A DNA stretch of 64,000 nt from Trifolium pratense (Eukaryota > Streptophyta > Magnoliopsida > Fabales > Fabaceae), in contig NC_060065.1 of the NCBI RefSeq assembly GCF_020283565.1, positions 41,590,409 to 41,654,408 of the forward strand. The letters are read 5' to 3'. How positions within the stretch are numbered: position 1 is the first letter of the stretch; each line of letters opens with the position of its first letter. Positions 1-11,666 of this stretch are shown piece after piece. Under the pieces are notes generated by a model. It saw only the letters and a list, made by a program, of their open reading frames with translations, was not told the DNA's origin and searched no databases. Position numbers and translations under genes: made by a program.

Positions 1-123
1 TCATATCGTGGATTGGAAAAAACTAATTTCTAAATTGTGAATTGAATCTCATTATGAATTGTAAGATACAATACTAATAAAAATATAATATTTTTAAGTG
101 AAAACAAGTGGCATAGAAATATA

Positions 124-226
124 CTCCCTCCAGTCACTATTATAAGCAAATTTGACTTTTTTGGTACATTGAAAAAGTGATGTATCTGGTGAAGTCAAAT
201 TTGCTTATAATAGTGACCGGAGGGAG
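124..226. mobile_element. Stowaway-like MITE
   Basis: The 103-bp element has terminal inverted repeats of about 33 bp that begin CTCCCTCC and end GGAGGGAG. It is flanked on both sides by the dinucleotide TA, the target duplication of Tc1/mariner-type Stowaway MITEs. A related right end lies near 15893-15917. Confidence 0.85.
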
Positions 227-228
227 TA

Positions 229-1014
229 ATAAGTTGATATATCATGTATGTACATCAAAATAATTCAAGATTCAAGTCAAAAATCAAACGACAAATTGAA
301 AGTGGTTGACTAAACAAAGTTGACCGAAAAAAGTGGCTATATGCAGCAAAATTATGTAATGATTCATTAGAATTAATCGAGATTCATCATGATGAATCAG
401 TATTCAAGATGAGATTCATGATGAGATTAAATCATGATCTGTAAATAGCTACAAATCACATGCAAGTCCAAGTGAAAGAACAAATAGCGTCAAACATATA
501 GCAACACATTTTCTTGATCCATTTCACTGAATTATAGTAAATAAATCTAACCATTAAGATTAACAAAATGAAAATTAAAGTTATATTTTTTCACTCTCTT
601 TCAATCTTCCTAAGCAATGAACACACACGCACACAATTGCATGATTGAGATTCAACACAAACACTCCAAAATGCAATGAATTATCAACTAAACTAACAAC
701 TTAACTTCATAATACCAAATCCAACACAGATCTAATTACTTCACTTGCTTCAGCAGAAACAAAACAATCACATGAATCATCAATCAATCAATCAATTTAA
801 GATACAAATACAATACTAATAACACTAATACTAATAATACATGATCTTCTAAATCACAACAGATCCAACAAAATTGAGCAATACCCAGATCATAAAAAAA
901 ACTCATTAGTCTAAATTTCAAATCTTTAAAGCAACAAAATCCAAAAAATCAAATGGGGCATAACAAATATATCAATTAAATGAAGACAAGAAAAAACAGA
1001 GCAATGAGAAAAAA
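229..1014. other. Non-coding, probable 5' UTR intron
   Basis: No reading frame of interest was seen. If the minus-strand UTR exon at 1021-1103 is real, this stretch is the first intron of a gene that continues beyond the left edge of the window. It contains the MITE at 124-226 and AT-rich sequence. Confidence 0.3.
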
Positions 1015-1020
1015 ACTTAC

Positions 1021-1103
1021 AAATTGGTAAGAGAGAAGAAAAGAAGAAGAATTGAGACAAATACGAAAGTGAAGAAGACGAATGAATCTACGGAGATTTA
1101 GAT
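1021..1103 (-). other. Probable 5' UTR exon of a gene off the left edge
   Basis: On the minus strand this stretch is CT-rich, contains no ATG, and ends in a good donor (GTAAGT, 1020-1015). A TATA-like run, ctatatatataatac on the minus strand (1131-1145), lies about 30 bp upstream of the proposed transcription start. The combination resembles a plant promoter, a leader exon and a first intron. The gene itself is outside the window and cannot be named. Confidence 0.35.
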
Positions 1104-1559
1104 TTGGAGTCTATACTTTTTCTTTGTTGTATTATATATATAGTTATACGCGATTGTGTGTGTGTATGAGATTAGTTAATTAATGTTAATATGATTGATT
1201 AAGCAAATTAAGGAACATGTGCAATGACGTAAATGCCCTTCAGAATGATTTGATTGTTCTCCTAGATTAGTTAATACAGACATAATGACCGATTAATACT
1301 ACTTTTGATCTGATAACATTTATTGCTATTTACTCTTTTGCTAAAACTATACTCCATTGATTAATCCAACAATATATCACCTTTTTTGTAAATAAAATTG
1401 TTTCAATATGACTAAATTTTTTTCTGTTTTTAGTATAATATATATTAACTTTTCTAGTTAAACACTCTAATTAATATTATTTGTATTACTTTCAATTTAA
1501 TAAAGTTTTTTTTTGGGCTTTTATCCCTCACTTTTATCAAAATAAATAAATAAATAAAG

Positions 1560-1785
1560 TTGTCAAAATCGTAATGTTAACATGCAAAATTGATCGATTT
1601 TGCGTATTTAAGTATGAAAATCGCGTTAAATTAGTGGTAAATTTATTTTTTTAGTGTCAAAATTGTATGTTATCACGCTAAATTGATTTTGCACACCTAA
1701 ACACGCAAAATTGATTGATTTTGCGTGTTTAGGTGTGAAACTCGCGTTAAATTGGTGGTAAACTTGTTTTATAGTAAACTCACAA
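1560..1785. repeat. Two degenerate ~100-bp direct copies
   Basis: Two related copies follow one another (about 1566-1650 and 1655-1775). Each holds the words aaaattgat, ttttgcgt and cgcgttaaatt followed by ggtggtaaa or agtggtaaa. The inner parts can also pair (attttgcgtgttt with aaacacgcaaaat), so the unit may be a small foldback repeat. Confidence 0.5.
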
Positions 1786-2985
1786 ATAAAAAATTTCTAC
1801 GTAGGAGTCTTTTATACTAAATGTCCATCTAAACATATGAAACGTGACAACATAAACATTTTAAAGATAACACACGACGACAACAACAAAAAAGAATAAT
1901 ATCTAAAAAATTACTATAAAACATTTTTAGCTTTAATATATATAGTTCTATAGTTTTCTTCCTTAAGACACCAATGTTTATTTAAGGATTGTTAAACTAC
2001 GTTAAATTACAATAAAGTTATATTAGTTGTGTCTCATTTCTCATCTGAGTGTGACTCATTTTGTCGGTACCATAGTTTGAGTAGGAGACTTATTGTGACT
2101 ATCACTAAATTAAATATTCTCTCAACCTTAATGACTTGTCAACATGTAGTTGGATTGATCATTTCAAATACCAACTGTAGTGGTAATGAGCGATCACGAT
2201 AATATTATTTTTCCGATCGAGGATAGTGCAATTTAAGACTATGAACCATTCATTATTTTTGACAATTGATCAAATGTGGAAGGAGTCAGGATCTGTTGAC
2301 ACCAGATGTCAACTTAAAGTTTGACACCAAATCATATCCGTCTAAAGTTTTAATCTAATAGCTAACACTCCTCTAACATGATAACTTGTGTGGACTCACT
2401 TTGCACTCGTGTGTTCTAGGTTTTTATTTACTATTACCTTTCCAAGTTTACATCTTTGTTTGGCGGCTTATCAAATTAACCAACAATCTTTTGACTTCCC
2501 AACGAAACCTTCTAGGTATGATCATGGCGTCTTCATCCATTTTAATATCGATTTCGATTTGCATTATAAAAATTAAGGTCAAAATTAGGGGGAGTTAATT
2601 GAAGAGAGTATGAAGTTAGTCTTTTGTCCGACAAATAAAAAATCATGCTTGTCGTATCAAATTTTAAATTCATGGGGTTAGAAAAATCGTTGTCCATGCC
2701 CTTGTTTGCGTATAACTATATTATTAATATTATTAACCATATGCACATAACTCTTTGTTCTTGAGTTAATTTAATAAAACAATTATAGCCTTTAGATTAT
2801 AGGCTAGTGGAGAGTCGTAAGGTCGGGATCGTAGCTCGATTCGTAAAATCCTACTCAAGGGTAAAATGGTAACTTCACATATATACATTGTTGTAAAAAT
2901 TGTACCTAATCACAATATTCAACCATATATTAATTCAAGTAATTCAACAAATATTATAGAAAATAAATTAAAATTGATATCATAG
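1786..2985. other. Intergenic, nothing recognised
   Basis: AT-rich sequence with short overlapping reading frames around 2386-2598 that show no family motif, no splice context and no codon pattern I trust. Confidence 0.4.
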
Positions 2986-3270
2986 AACTTATCTTGTAAT
3001 TGCGTTGATTGATGTCGGCAACCGTAAAGTATGCAACCATGAATCCAGCACCGATGAATGGCCTGTAAAATAATAAACGATAAAACAATACATGAGGCGT
3101 GCTAATCGCACTGTCCTTAAGGATTTATCCGCCTAATAAGCGCAAATCTCCCAGGATTCAATAGGTCCTTCCCGGATATGAATCATATCTGAGATGACAG
3201 AACTAGCAAGAAATAATAGATACCGGTGATGTAACCCATGAAGATAACACCTCAATTTTATTAGGGAAAG
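2986..3270 (-). other. Unexplained, less AT-rich block
   Basis: On the minus strand a TTACAG acceptor-like site near 3061 is followed by about 23 sense codons (PFIGAGFMVAYF and onward). Upstream lies a moderately GC-rich stretch with stops. This may be a remnant exon or part of an old retroelement. I do not recognise a family. Confidence 0.2.
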
Positions 3271-3762
3271 TAATATTGATTTATGTTTGAAACTCTATGT
3301 GCCCAAAAGATCAATCATCCTCACCCAAAAACACGTCTATATTTATGAATGAAGAAGAGTATAAGCACCTTTTTTAACCATTTCCATCCCACATACATAT
3401 GTATATATCTATTGTCATATGCTTTCATCTTTTTGCAATTAAAATTGATTTAAAGCTATTAACTAGGAAAAAAGTGGTATAACATAGTAACAGAAAACAA
3501 CGTATTTATTGACTAAGGAAAAACACATTTAACAAGTTATTAATAATAAATTTAATTATTTAAAAACTATATATAAAATGATATTAAATTACTTTAAAAT
3601 AAATTATTTAGATCAAAATATACAACATACATATACACAAAAACATTAAAAAAAAAAAAAAAAAAAATGAACAAAATAAACTTAATTAATATTTCATAGA
3701 CATCATTTCAAATGTTCATAACTTTACAATCAACCAAGTACTAAGTTCATAAAATAAGTAAC

Positions 3763-3960
3763 TAAAGGCCTATGAATCATTCACAAGTAAAGGTCTATGC
3801 AATGCATCATTCACAAAAAAAGACCTATCATTCACAACTAAAGGTCTATGCATCATTCACAGAATAAAAAAAAAAAAAACATATCATTCACAATCACAAC
3901 TAAAGGCTCATGCATCATTCAAAAAAAGACATATCATAGTATCATAATCATTAACAAAAG
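3763..3960. repeat. Degenerate tandem repeat, 'catcattcacaa' type
   Basis: Units of about 40-60 bp with the core aaaggtctatgcatcattca recur four to five times with variation. The repeat sits just downstream of the decayed hAT transposase and may be part of that element's 3' non-coding region. Confidence 0.6.
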
Positions 3961-3967
3961 ACATGAT

Positions 3968-6389
3968 CTAAACATTTAAAATATCTATCAATCCAAAATC
4001 TTGATAGTCATCAAGATCACCATCTTCACCCTCATTATCTTCCATTTCAACGGCATCATCATCATCATCTTCTTTATCTATGGGAGGAAGTTCCAACATC
4101 AAGTGAGATGTCATCTCCTTCATCTTCGTCATCCTCCACATTCTCAATCCATTCTTCCCCTTCATCTTCGGAATTAATTTCTCCAATCTCATAGCTAGCA
4201 CTCTTTCTCTTAATCTTTTTCTTTCCTAATTTTAAGTTAATCATCACAAAAACTACCTTATTCATTGTGACTTGCTTCAAGTGATTCATCTTCTTAGTGT
4301 GAACTTAAATGATTATAAGTTATAAATAAATTAAAACATAATAGATAGTTGTTTGTAATACAATTTGTTCAAAAAGTTTTAAAACGTACCCTTTCACACC
4401 CTGATGAGGTCAACTAAGTACTTGCAAAGCGAACCATTGCAATTATTTATGTTTATTTCCATAAGATTCCCACAATTGTGTTAGTGTTTTATTTTCAAGT
4501 GCAAATGTAGCAAATTCATTACCAAAGTTTCCTTTCCTCGCTTTGAAATCCTCAAGTTGTTAATCAACTTTGGCTTTTTTTTTCCGGATCTTCCACCAAT
4601 CTAAGCAAACAATCATACATGTCATATATAACTTCATCATCATCAATGAATCCCGGAGCATAATGTATCTTGGTGTTCAAATAAAGGCCTACAACATGTA
4701 ATGGCCTATGAAGTTGCTTATCCCACCTTTGAACAATTATATTCCAAAGGGGATTGTAGCTAACAAAGACAAAAGAATTGAATTGGTATTTATACAAGGT
4801 AAATCTAATTATTGTAAAATAAAAGAATAAAGTGAAAAGAATTGAATTAGTTACCTCCTAGCAACTCCATTAACATTTGATTTAATCTTCTCTTTTGCAA
4901 GATTCATTTCTTCATAAAGATATCTCATGGTTGCCTTCTCTTCTGAGTCCACCTTGCGCAACACTTAACAAGTGAAAAATCACCTCTTAGACAAGTCAAA
5001 ACATTCTACCAAAATAATTTATTCAAAACAATATTTTGCACGATAATCTCATCTTTGTTCTTAGCAAGTTTGCTAGTTTTCCACTCAGTTGATTTGAACA
5101 TATCAATCAATTCATGATGATGATCATTCAAACAACCCAATGTCAAGTAAGATGTCGCAAAACGGGTCAATAAAGGTCGAATCAAATCAACATTCTTAGT
5201 GAACTTATGCAACATACAAATAAGACTTGTTCTACTATAAATATAGGAGGTGATCTTCTTTCCCTTAGTAATTGTTTCTTTGTGGAGAGTGATATTTTTC
5301 TCAAAATCTTCCAACATCAAGTCGATGCAATGTGCGACACATGGTGTCCAAAATAACTTCTTTTTCGCATTAACAATTCTCCGGTTACTTTGTAATTCGC
5401 CACATTGTCCGTAACAATTTGGACAACATTTTCCTCTACAGCCTCTTCAACAACATGGTGTTCAAAACAACTTCTTTTTTGCATTAACAATTTCTTGACT
5501 GCTTTGTAATTCATCGCATTATCCGCAACAATTTGGACAACATTTCCCTCTCCAACATCTTTAACAACATCATCAATCATCTCGAAAACTTTGCCTGCAG
5601 TCTTGGTTATATCGGATGCATAAATGGACTTTAGAAATATAGTTCCATTTGGACTATGTACCAAAAAATTCAATATTGTGTAACCATATTTCTCCCGATC
5701 AGACCAATATCCAACAACTACCTTACTAATCTCTCCATAATAAAAGTCCAAATATTTAACTCTAATTTCATGATAAGAAAGTGGTTTAAATCCTAAACCA
5801 TGTTTTGCAACAAAGTCAAACATCTTAATATATTGATCAGACCTAGCAACATTAAACGAAATATCATTATTGTAAAAAAAAAAGAGCAATATATCCTTAC
5901 AAGCATCTTCTCTTATCTCCTTTTTAAAGGCACCATTGATTGTGGTTTGTGTAGCTTTTATCAACCTTCTATTGAACAAATCTTTAGTTTTTAGCTCCCC
6001 TTGACTTTTTCTTTTCCCCTTTGCACCATTACCAACTTCAAGATCAATATTATCATCACCACGATTGTCACCTTCAATGTTAATGTCAACATTTAAGTTT
6101 TTCAGCAACTGTATTTGTAAGCCATTAACAGTATCTAACATTGTTTTCGTGAATTTCGGAGGACAGTTTGTACAAGGCCTAACATTACTACCAGTTCCAG
6201 CCAAATGATGCTTAATTCTTGTTGCACTTTTGGTGAATGGAAGGTCACAAAATTTACATTGCACCCTTCTTGCTTTTAAAACAAGAAATATAGCATAACA
6301 GGGGAAACAACATAAGGTGAAGCAACATTAGGGTTGGAAGAAGAAGCTCCAGCATTTGAAGCTCCATTAACAGAGTTAGATGAAGCCAT
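3968..6389 (-). pseudogene. Decayed hAT-family transposase (BED zinc finger, DUF659, hAT dimerisation)
   Basis: The minus strand carries hAT transposase blocks in the right order but in several frames. From 6389 there is an ATG with a Ser/Asn-rich N-terminus (MASSNSVNGAS). A BED-type finger follows, with CKFC, then H and C residues (about 6260-6180). A DUF659-like region covers about 5900-5330. A motif WTPCVAHCIDLMLEDF (about 5353-5306) is reached only after a frame change. Next are PLWNIIVQRWDKQLHRPLH (about 4745-4690), a QLWESYG block (about 4470), HTKKMNHLK (about 4300-4270), and a long acidic tail. There are in-frame stops (for example near 4440) and at least two frameshifts, so it is not functional. 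An in-frame duplication inside DUF659 is described separately. Terminal inverted repeats and the 8-bp target duplication were not located, so the outer limits of the transposon are unknown. Confidence 0.85.
5342..5575 (-). repeat. Internal tandem duplication in the hAT transposase
   Basis: Two ~117-bp copies lie head to tail inside the DUF659 region. Both translate to a block of the type NVVQIV-DN--NYK followed by LLM-KRS. Family members normally have this block once. The duplication keeps the frame, but the block after it is shifted. Confidence 0.7.
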
Positions 6390-6898
6390 TAACAAGATTA
6401 GAAGAAGCACACAGAGGGATTGAATGAAAAGGGGGTTGAAAACAGAGGGAATGAAAACAATACGGTTAAAAAAAGGGTTAGAACTTAGAAAAAGAAGCAA
6501 TAGTAGGGTAAAAAAAATGCAAATAGAGTGTTTCAATGAAAACATAGGGTTGAATCTTGAAAGTGAAATGATGGAATGAAAACAGAATGTTCAACAACAT
6601 TTGAACGAAAGTGAATGAGAGATGGTTGAAAGTGAGAGAGGAGTGACAAAAAACATACATTAATCACTGGTTGAGCTCACGATGACGACGGCGCAGTCTA
6701 GAAAGGATGCAACTTTCATCGTCATTCTAAGCTCGTTTGCCCTTGGGAAGCTCGTAGGTTCTTTAGAACCTACGCCCCGGTGCGAGAACCTAACAACACT
6801 TTATACTACTAATAAATAGTTCCTTTAGTGCTAAGTCATATTTTTGCAACTCGTACAAATTTTGCTTAAATGGTAAAAAACAACTAAGGTACCATATA

Positions 6899-7022
6899 CT
6901 TCTTCCGTCCCAAAATAAAAGCATATATGAGTCAAAGAAACTTGATGTATTTGGTTAAAGATTTAGACCAAATACATTCATTTTTTTTGATCAACTTTTG
7001 CTTATATTTTGGACGGATAGAG
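6899..7022. mobile_element. Stowaway-like MITE
   Basis: The ends (cttcttccgtcccaaaataa and ttattttggacggatagag-like) are inverted repeats, and TA flanks both sides (6897-6898, 7023-7024). Length is 124 bp. It is a different subfamily from the element at 124-226. Confidence 0.7.
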
Positions 7023-7024
7023 TA

Positions 7025-7735
7025 TTAGACTATTAGTGATAATAGGATACTTTAATACAACCAAATAGTAATGATGATATCGTACCTTATTTAAGGTACT
7101 TTTGCAAATTTTATTATACTCATAACTTTGCCACGTCAAGTTCCTCCAATAAAAAAAATAACAAATTTATTTTTCTATAAAACTCACTAAGCTCTTAGCA
7201 TTTATTTTACCGTAAACAAACAAGTATGCTCTTAAAAATTTTATGCTTATAAAAAAGGCCAACGTTATTCTCATCATACGATTTTGTTATTGGTTCAAAA
7301 ATACCTCAAAAATAAATTTTAGTTAATCATATTTGTTTTTATAATAAAAAAGTAAAATATTTATCATGCTTTTTATAAGTTGACGTGACTTTTTTTATTT
7401 TATTTTGATTAATAAAAAACAAAACTATCCAAGTCCATAAGGGTCATGCATGATTCAAAACATAAATTGAGGGCCATACATACATGTAATCCTTAAAATG
7501 TGGGCCATACATAAAGGAAAATTCAAAAATAACAAAAGAAATACAACAACAAATTAATGGACGAAATATGTTGCTATTCATTCGTTATTGTTTTAGGGTC
7601 AAAATGATAAATGAAGATGAATATGATAAAAATTGCATAAATGATTTTAAAAATTGTGTGAATATATTAAGTTTTAAGTAAAATTACACTGCAAATCTTT
7701 TATTTTATTTTTTTGTAACACTTTGATCCTTTATT
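7025..7735. other. Intergenic, nothing recognised
   Basis: AT-rich sequence without a supported gene or a clear repeat. Confidence 0.4.
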
Positions 7736-7999
7736 TTATTTATTTATAATATTTTGATCCTTTATTTTTTTTTTCTTCCATGTTCTTTATCTTTCATAAC
7801 ATTCACATATAAACCTTTTTTCTCATCTTTTATTAAAATAGTGTTGAATTATCAACAAATCCTAAAACCTCAAATCCAAATAAAATCCAACAATTTTTTA
7901 ATAGAATGATGAGAAAAGAGGTTTATATGTGAATATTATAAAAGATAAAGAACATGGAAAAAAAATAAAATAAAGGATCAAAATATTATAAATAAATAA
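7736..7999. mobile_element. Foldback / MITE-like inverted repeat
   Basis: Two arms of about 90 bp (about 7739-7829 and 7905-7999) are near-perfect inverted copies, with the words ggatcaaaatattataaat, aaagataaagaacatgg and tttatatgtgaat. A spacer of about 75 bp separates them. There is no coding potential. The superfamily is unclear. Confidence 0.75.
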
Positions 8000-9734
8000 G
8001 ATACTCTTTTTCTCTACTACCATTTGCATCTTCTTTTCTTTTTTCTATTTTATGTAATTATTTTCTTTTATTTTATTTGTCTTTTTTTTTAAGAGATTTT
8101 TCTAAGTCCACAGTGTGGACATTTATTCATAATGGGGAAAAGCCAACAAGGTGCAATACAAACAACTCACTAGTAGGGCACAAATGAATTATTCTAGACT
8201 AATATTATTCTAAAATGTACATGCAAAATGTATGACACAGAATAACACCAACACGACAAAATAAGCCTCTACAAGTTTATGGAACACGAATTTGTGTGTC
8301 CGCCTTTTTCTTTTTCACAAGAAGAATTAATTAATTTAGCTTTACATTTCTAAATTATACTCCTTTATTTATACAACAACAAACTACTCTCTACACATTT
8401 TTCTTGTTTCAAATTATAAGAAAAATATATTTATCATTTTTAAGAATTTTAATTTATTTTTATAAAATTAAATGTAAATTGCATTTAATTAACTCTCTTT
8501 TATTTTTTTATAATCATAACTAATAATTTTTTTTACATCTTTTAATGCAATTTATTTTAAGAAAAATACAAAAAAAATATATACTTCAAGTTTTTAAAAA
8601 TATTTTTAATTAAATGTGACATCCTGTTTACTATTGAGATTTGGAACACGTAAAAACTTATGATATCCAAAATTCATAATTCATAATTAAATTAATTTAA
8701 AATATTGATTGAGTGTAACATACATTTTTTTTTAATTTAATCTATGAGTATCACAAAATAATCACGGCTAGATGGTTCCAAAAAGTCATTTTCAAAACCA
8801 TGTAATTTATTTGTGGTGCCGTTTGTGGGAAATTAAAGGTGTGAATAACGTTTATGTCTAGAACCAGCTGAGCTGGCTTAAATTTTAATCATTTCATATA
8901 TATCCAATTTTATAATAGAATAGAATATTCACAAGTATATCAATTGTTGGTTCTAGACAATCCTCTCACACCAACTACCAACTGTTGCAACAAAATTGAG
9001 ATTTGTAAAAATTTCCAATCATTTTTAAAATTTTTGATGATAACAAAGTATTAAAAATGTTTTACATAATAATTTGATGGTTTACTATAAAGTTACTTTG
9101 TCTTTTCCTCTGCAAAGTTATATGAGGTCTGACTTCCATAATGTAAAATTTTCATTTATAAATAAAAAAAGGAAAGAATATTCATAAGTATGTACCATAA
9201 CAAAACCACTAAAAAACAATTTCGTCAAAAAAAAAAACGTAATAAAGTTTTTATAAAAAAAAAAATAATGTAATAAACTTTGTCATTCAAGAAAGAAAAG
9301 GAAAGAAGACATGGCTCCTTAATTATAATCTTTAGCAGTTTTGGTATCACTTTACCTTTCGTTACGCAATATATAAGAGAACCTGTCTAAATTACTCAAT
9401 CAAGCATTGTCAAATTAAAAATAAATGGTTTACTACCTATTTGGCCGTAATTTATTTTATTTTAATCCCTACAAAATTTATTTATATAAGAATTAGTCTA
9501 TCTAATATGATGAAATTACAGCCTAAAACCAAATCTTATATGTGTTACACTATCAATTTCAATATAATTAATTCCTCCAAGGACAATTTCGACAAAAAAA
9601 AATCATACAAGCAAAAAATAAAAAAATATAATAACAAAAACCAACATTAGAATTTTTAGTAAAAAAAAAAAAACCAACATTAGAATGTGGCATATTTTCA
9701 AAAACAAAAAATGAAAAATTTATCCCAATATAGA
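8000..9734. other. Intergenic, AT-rich
   Basis: No gene is supported. Apart from the small inverted repeat at 8838-8972, only low-complexity A/T runs are seen. The reading frame at 9441-9650 is Lys/Asn-rich translation of such runs. Confidence 0.4.
8838..8972. mobile_element. Small MITE-like inverted repeat
   Basis: The left end, ggtgtgaataacg...gtctagaacca, is an imperfect inverted copy of the right end, tggttctagac...cctctcacacc. The 135-bp element has no coding capacity. No certain target duplication was seen. Confidence 0.55.
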
Positions 9735-10440
9735 TTCAAACAGATTAAGTTGTAGATACCTTGTAACGCCGTCAGGTTAAAAATTCCAGATATCCCTATA
9801 TCAGTTCAAAGAGATAAAATCATAAATACTGTTCATATCTGATCAGAGATGATCTCGCCGATGGTGCTCCTCTTCCGTTTCGGTGGATGAGGGGAGAGTT
9901 GTGTACATGTAGGTGCTCTGACGCTCAAGTCAGTGTAAGTGTGAAGCAAAGTTTTCAGAAATAGAATATACTTGACTCCTCTGCATGAGAGGATTATATA
10001 TAATCCCTAGCGCTGGGCCAAGACCTTTGATGGACATTTTAATGCCATCAATGTCAGTTGAAAAATGGCTGGAGAGTCATGATGAGCAACAAATGCTCTT
10101 CATTCCGATGTCAGACATTGTGATTGCGCTGAGCAAGTCGTACGTTGACCAGAGTTTAGCCTTCACGGGCCTTTGGCTGTTGAGCCCTATTCGACGGTTT
10201 AGAGGAGGATTTCTTCAGCGATTGGGCCTTAAGCCCAGTCCATAATAGATACACTGTCATACTATTGTGTCAAATATTCTAGATATTCCACTACACATCC
10301 ACAGTTTCGTAGCAGGTTCAAAAAGATTAAATTGTAGATTGTAGATACCTTATAATCTCATTAGGTCAAATATCTCATATGTCACACTACCAATCTATAA
10401 TTTCCTAGCATGTTCTAAGAAATCAAGTCATACATGCCTT
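9735..10440. repeat. ~90-bp degenerate tandem repeat, interrupted by an insertion
   Basis: Copies of a unit holding ttcaaa-agattaa-ttgtagataccttgtaa and aggtcaaatatct occur on both sides of the LTR-like block at 9830-10259 (left from about 9735, right from about 10300). The LTR-like element therefore appears to have landed inside an existing short array. Confidence 0.5.
9830..10259 (+). mobile_element. Solo-LTR-like insertion
   Basis: This ~430-bp block is clearly richer in G+C than its surroundings. It starts TGTTCATATC and ends ACACTGTCA, and holds a TATA-like site (attatatataatcc, about 9991-10004). It includes words such as gatctcgccgatggtgctcc and gctcaagtcagt that I associate with legume LTR retrotransposons. 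The 5-mer atact occurs at both edges but does not fit the TG...CA ends exactly. The open frame across it (9985-10245) shows no known domain. I infer a solo LTR, probably Ty3-type; a Ty1 type cannot be excluded. Confidence 0.45.
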
Positions 10441-10906
10441 GTGACACTAGTAGGTCAAATATCTTATTTACATATGGTTAGAAATTTCTCTTTTATATTG
10501 CAGATGTACCAAAAAAAAAAATTAGAAAAATAAATAGAATGAAAAACAGGTTAATTCTATTTTTTTTAAGAGGCAAAAATGATATATATATATATATATA
10601 TATATTAACCAGATGCCCAAACACGTGAAAGAGTTTAACTACCAAGAAGAATTGAGTTTAACTTTTTCCAATAATTGGGGTAATGACGATACTGAGTTGC
10701 TAAAAAGTCTCTGATTTCTTTCGTTTCAGATAACCCAAACACATAAGAATCAAATGAGTTGCAGAAAAGAACGCCGTGCTCGAAGACTACTTGAGGAATA
10801 AGTAAACTGAAGGAAATTGTCGGATAGATTTTGAGTGTCCACCGACGAAAAACCAATCTATGCTCGGACTAGCAACCAAATGGAACCAATAGTACTTCAG
10901 AAGAAA
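10441..10906. other. Intergenic, one unassigned minus-strand frame
   Basis: Contains a (TA)n run at 10582-10606 and a minus-strand open frame at 10635-10856 (73 codons, high in F/S/L/Y, with FRRWTLKIYPTISFSLLIPQ). It could be a remnant exon, but I recognise no family. Confidence 0.3.
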
Positions 10907-11013
10907 AATATGTAATTATGTTGTTGGAGTTTGATTAAATTCTTCCATTACTTAGTTTGTACCATTAAATGTATAAATATGTGAAGATAACCTTAGGCGG
11001 CTAACTTTTGGGG
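10907..11013 (+). mobile_element. TRIM/LTR fragment
   Basis: This stretch is similar over about 107 bp to 41190-41302. Shared words include ttgttggagttt, taaatgtataaatatgtga or the equivalent, and ggctaacttttgggg. The second copy lies next to a retrotransposon primer binding site, which is why I call it LTR-derived. Confidence 0.5.
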
Positions 11014-11440
11014 ATAATATTTAAACTCATTTAACAAATTCATTTACTTATGCTGCAGAAATTCGACTAAATTCAACTCCTAGTAAATATAACTCTAATT
11101 AATTTTTATACTAAATTCTAAATTATGAACCCCTTTTTCCCAAGAACACGAGACGAGGAATAATACAAAAACAATCTACTTTGTATTTTTATTTTTCTTC
11201 CCTTTGAATATTCATTCTTTCTTTTTCTGTATAGTCGTCACTGTCACTTCGTCTTAATCCTCACAGCTAAGCAATACACCACATTTTCTTATTTCGCAAC
11301 AACTTGCATTCAATCTCTGTTTGTGGACGTAACTTTGCTTAATTCAATTTCGTGGCTCCAACCCTTTTTTTATATTTTATTTTTATCACAATTCTTAGCT
11401 ACAACCACTGATAAATATTATTATTTTATTATTATAGCAA

Positions 11441-11449
11441 TATATATAA
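11441..11449 (+). promoter_or_regulatory. Probable TATA box of the SWEET gene
   Basis: The run tatatataa followed by gagg lies 218 bp upstream of the SWEET start codon. It would give a leader of about 190 nt. Position and context fit, but other A/T runs nearby could serve. Confidence 0.4.
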
Positions 11450-11666
11450 GAGGGTAGCATTTAATTTAATCATTCATTTATTATCTTGTACAAAATTTGA
11501 CACTTTACACATAAAATCTTCCTTGTCTATTAGAAAGAGCAAAAGGGTTTGTTTCAAATTTAGTTTTCAACTACTGTGTATCATTGTATCATAAATTTAA
11601 GGTTTTTATTTGTTTCATTTAGTCAAATTTGTTCTGTTTTTTTTTTTTTTTTTTTTGGAAAGATCA

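Noticed and set aside
3763..3960. CRISPR-like array
   Set aside because: Repeats are degenerate with no constant repeat/spacer structure, in a plant nuclear context.
5800..5994. Plus-strand 64-codon frame
   Set aside because: It is the antisense shadow of the hAT transposase.
9985..10245. 86-codon frame as a gene
   Set aside because: No domain, and it lies wholly in the solo-LTR-like block.
10635..10856. 73-codon minus-strand frame as a gene
   Set aside because: No motif that I recognise, and no splice or promoter support. It is mentioned in the interval entry only.
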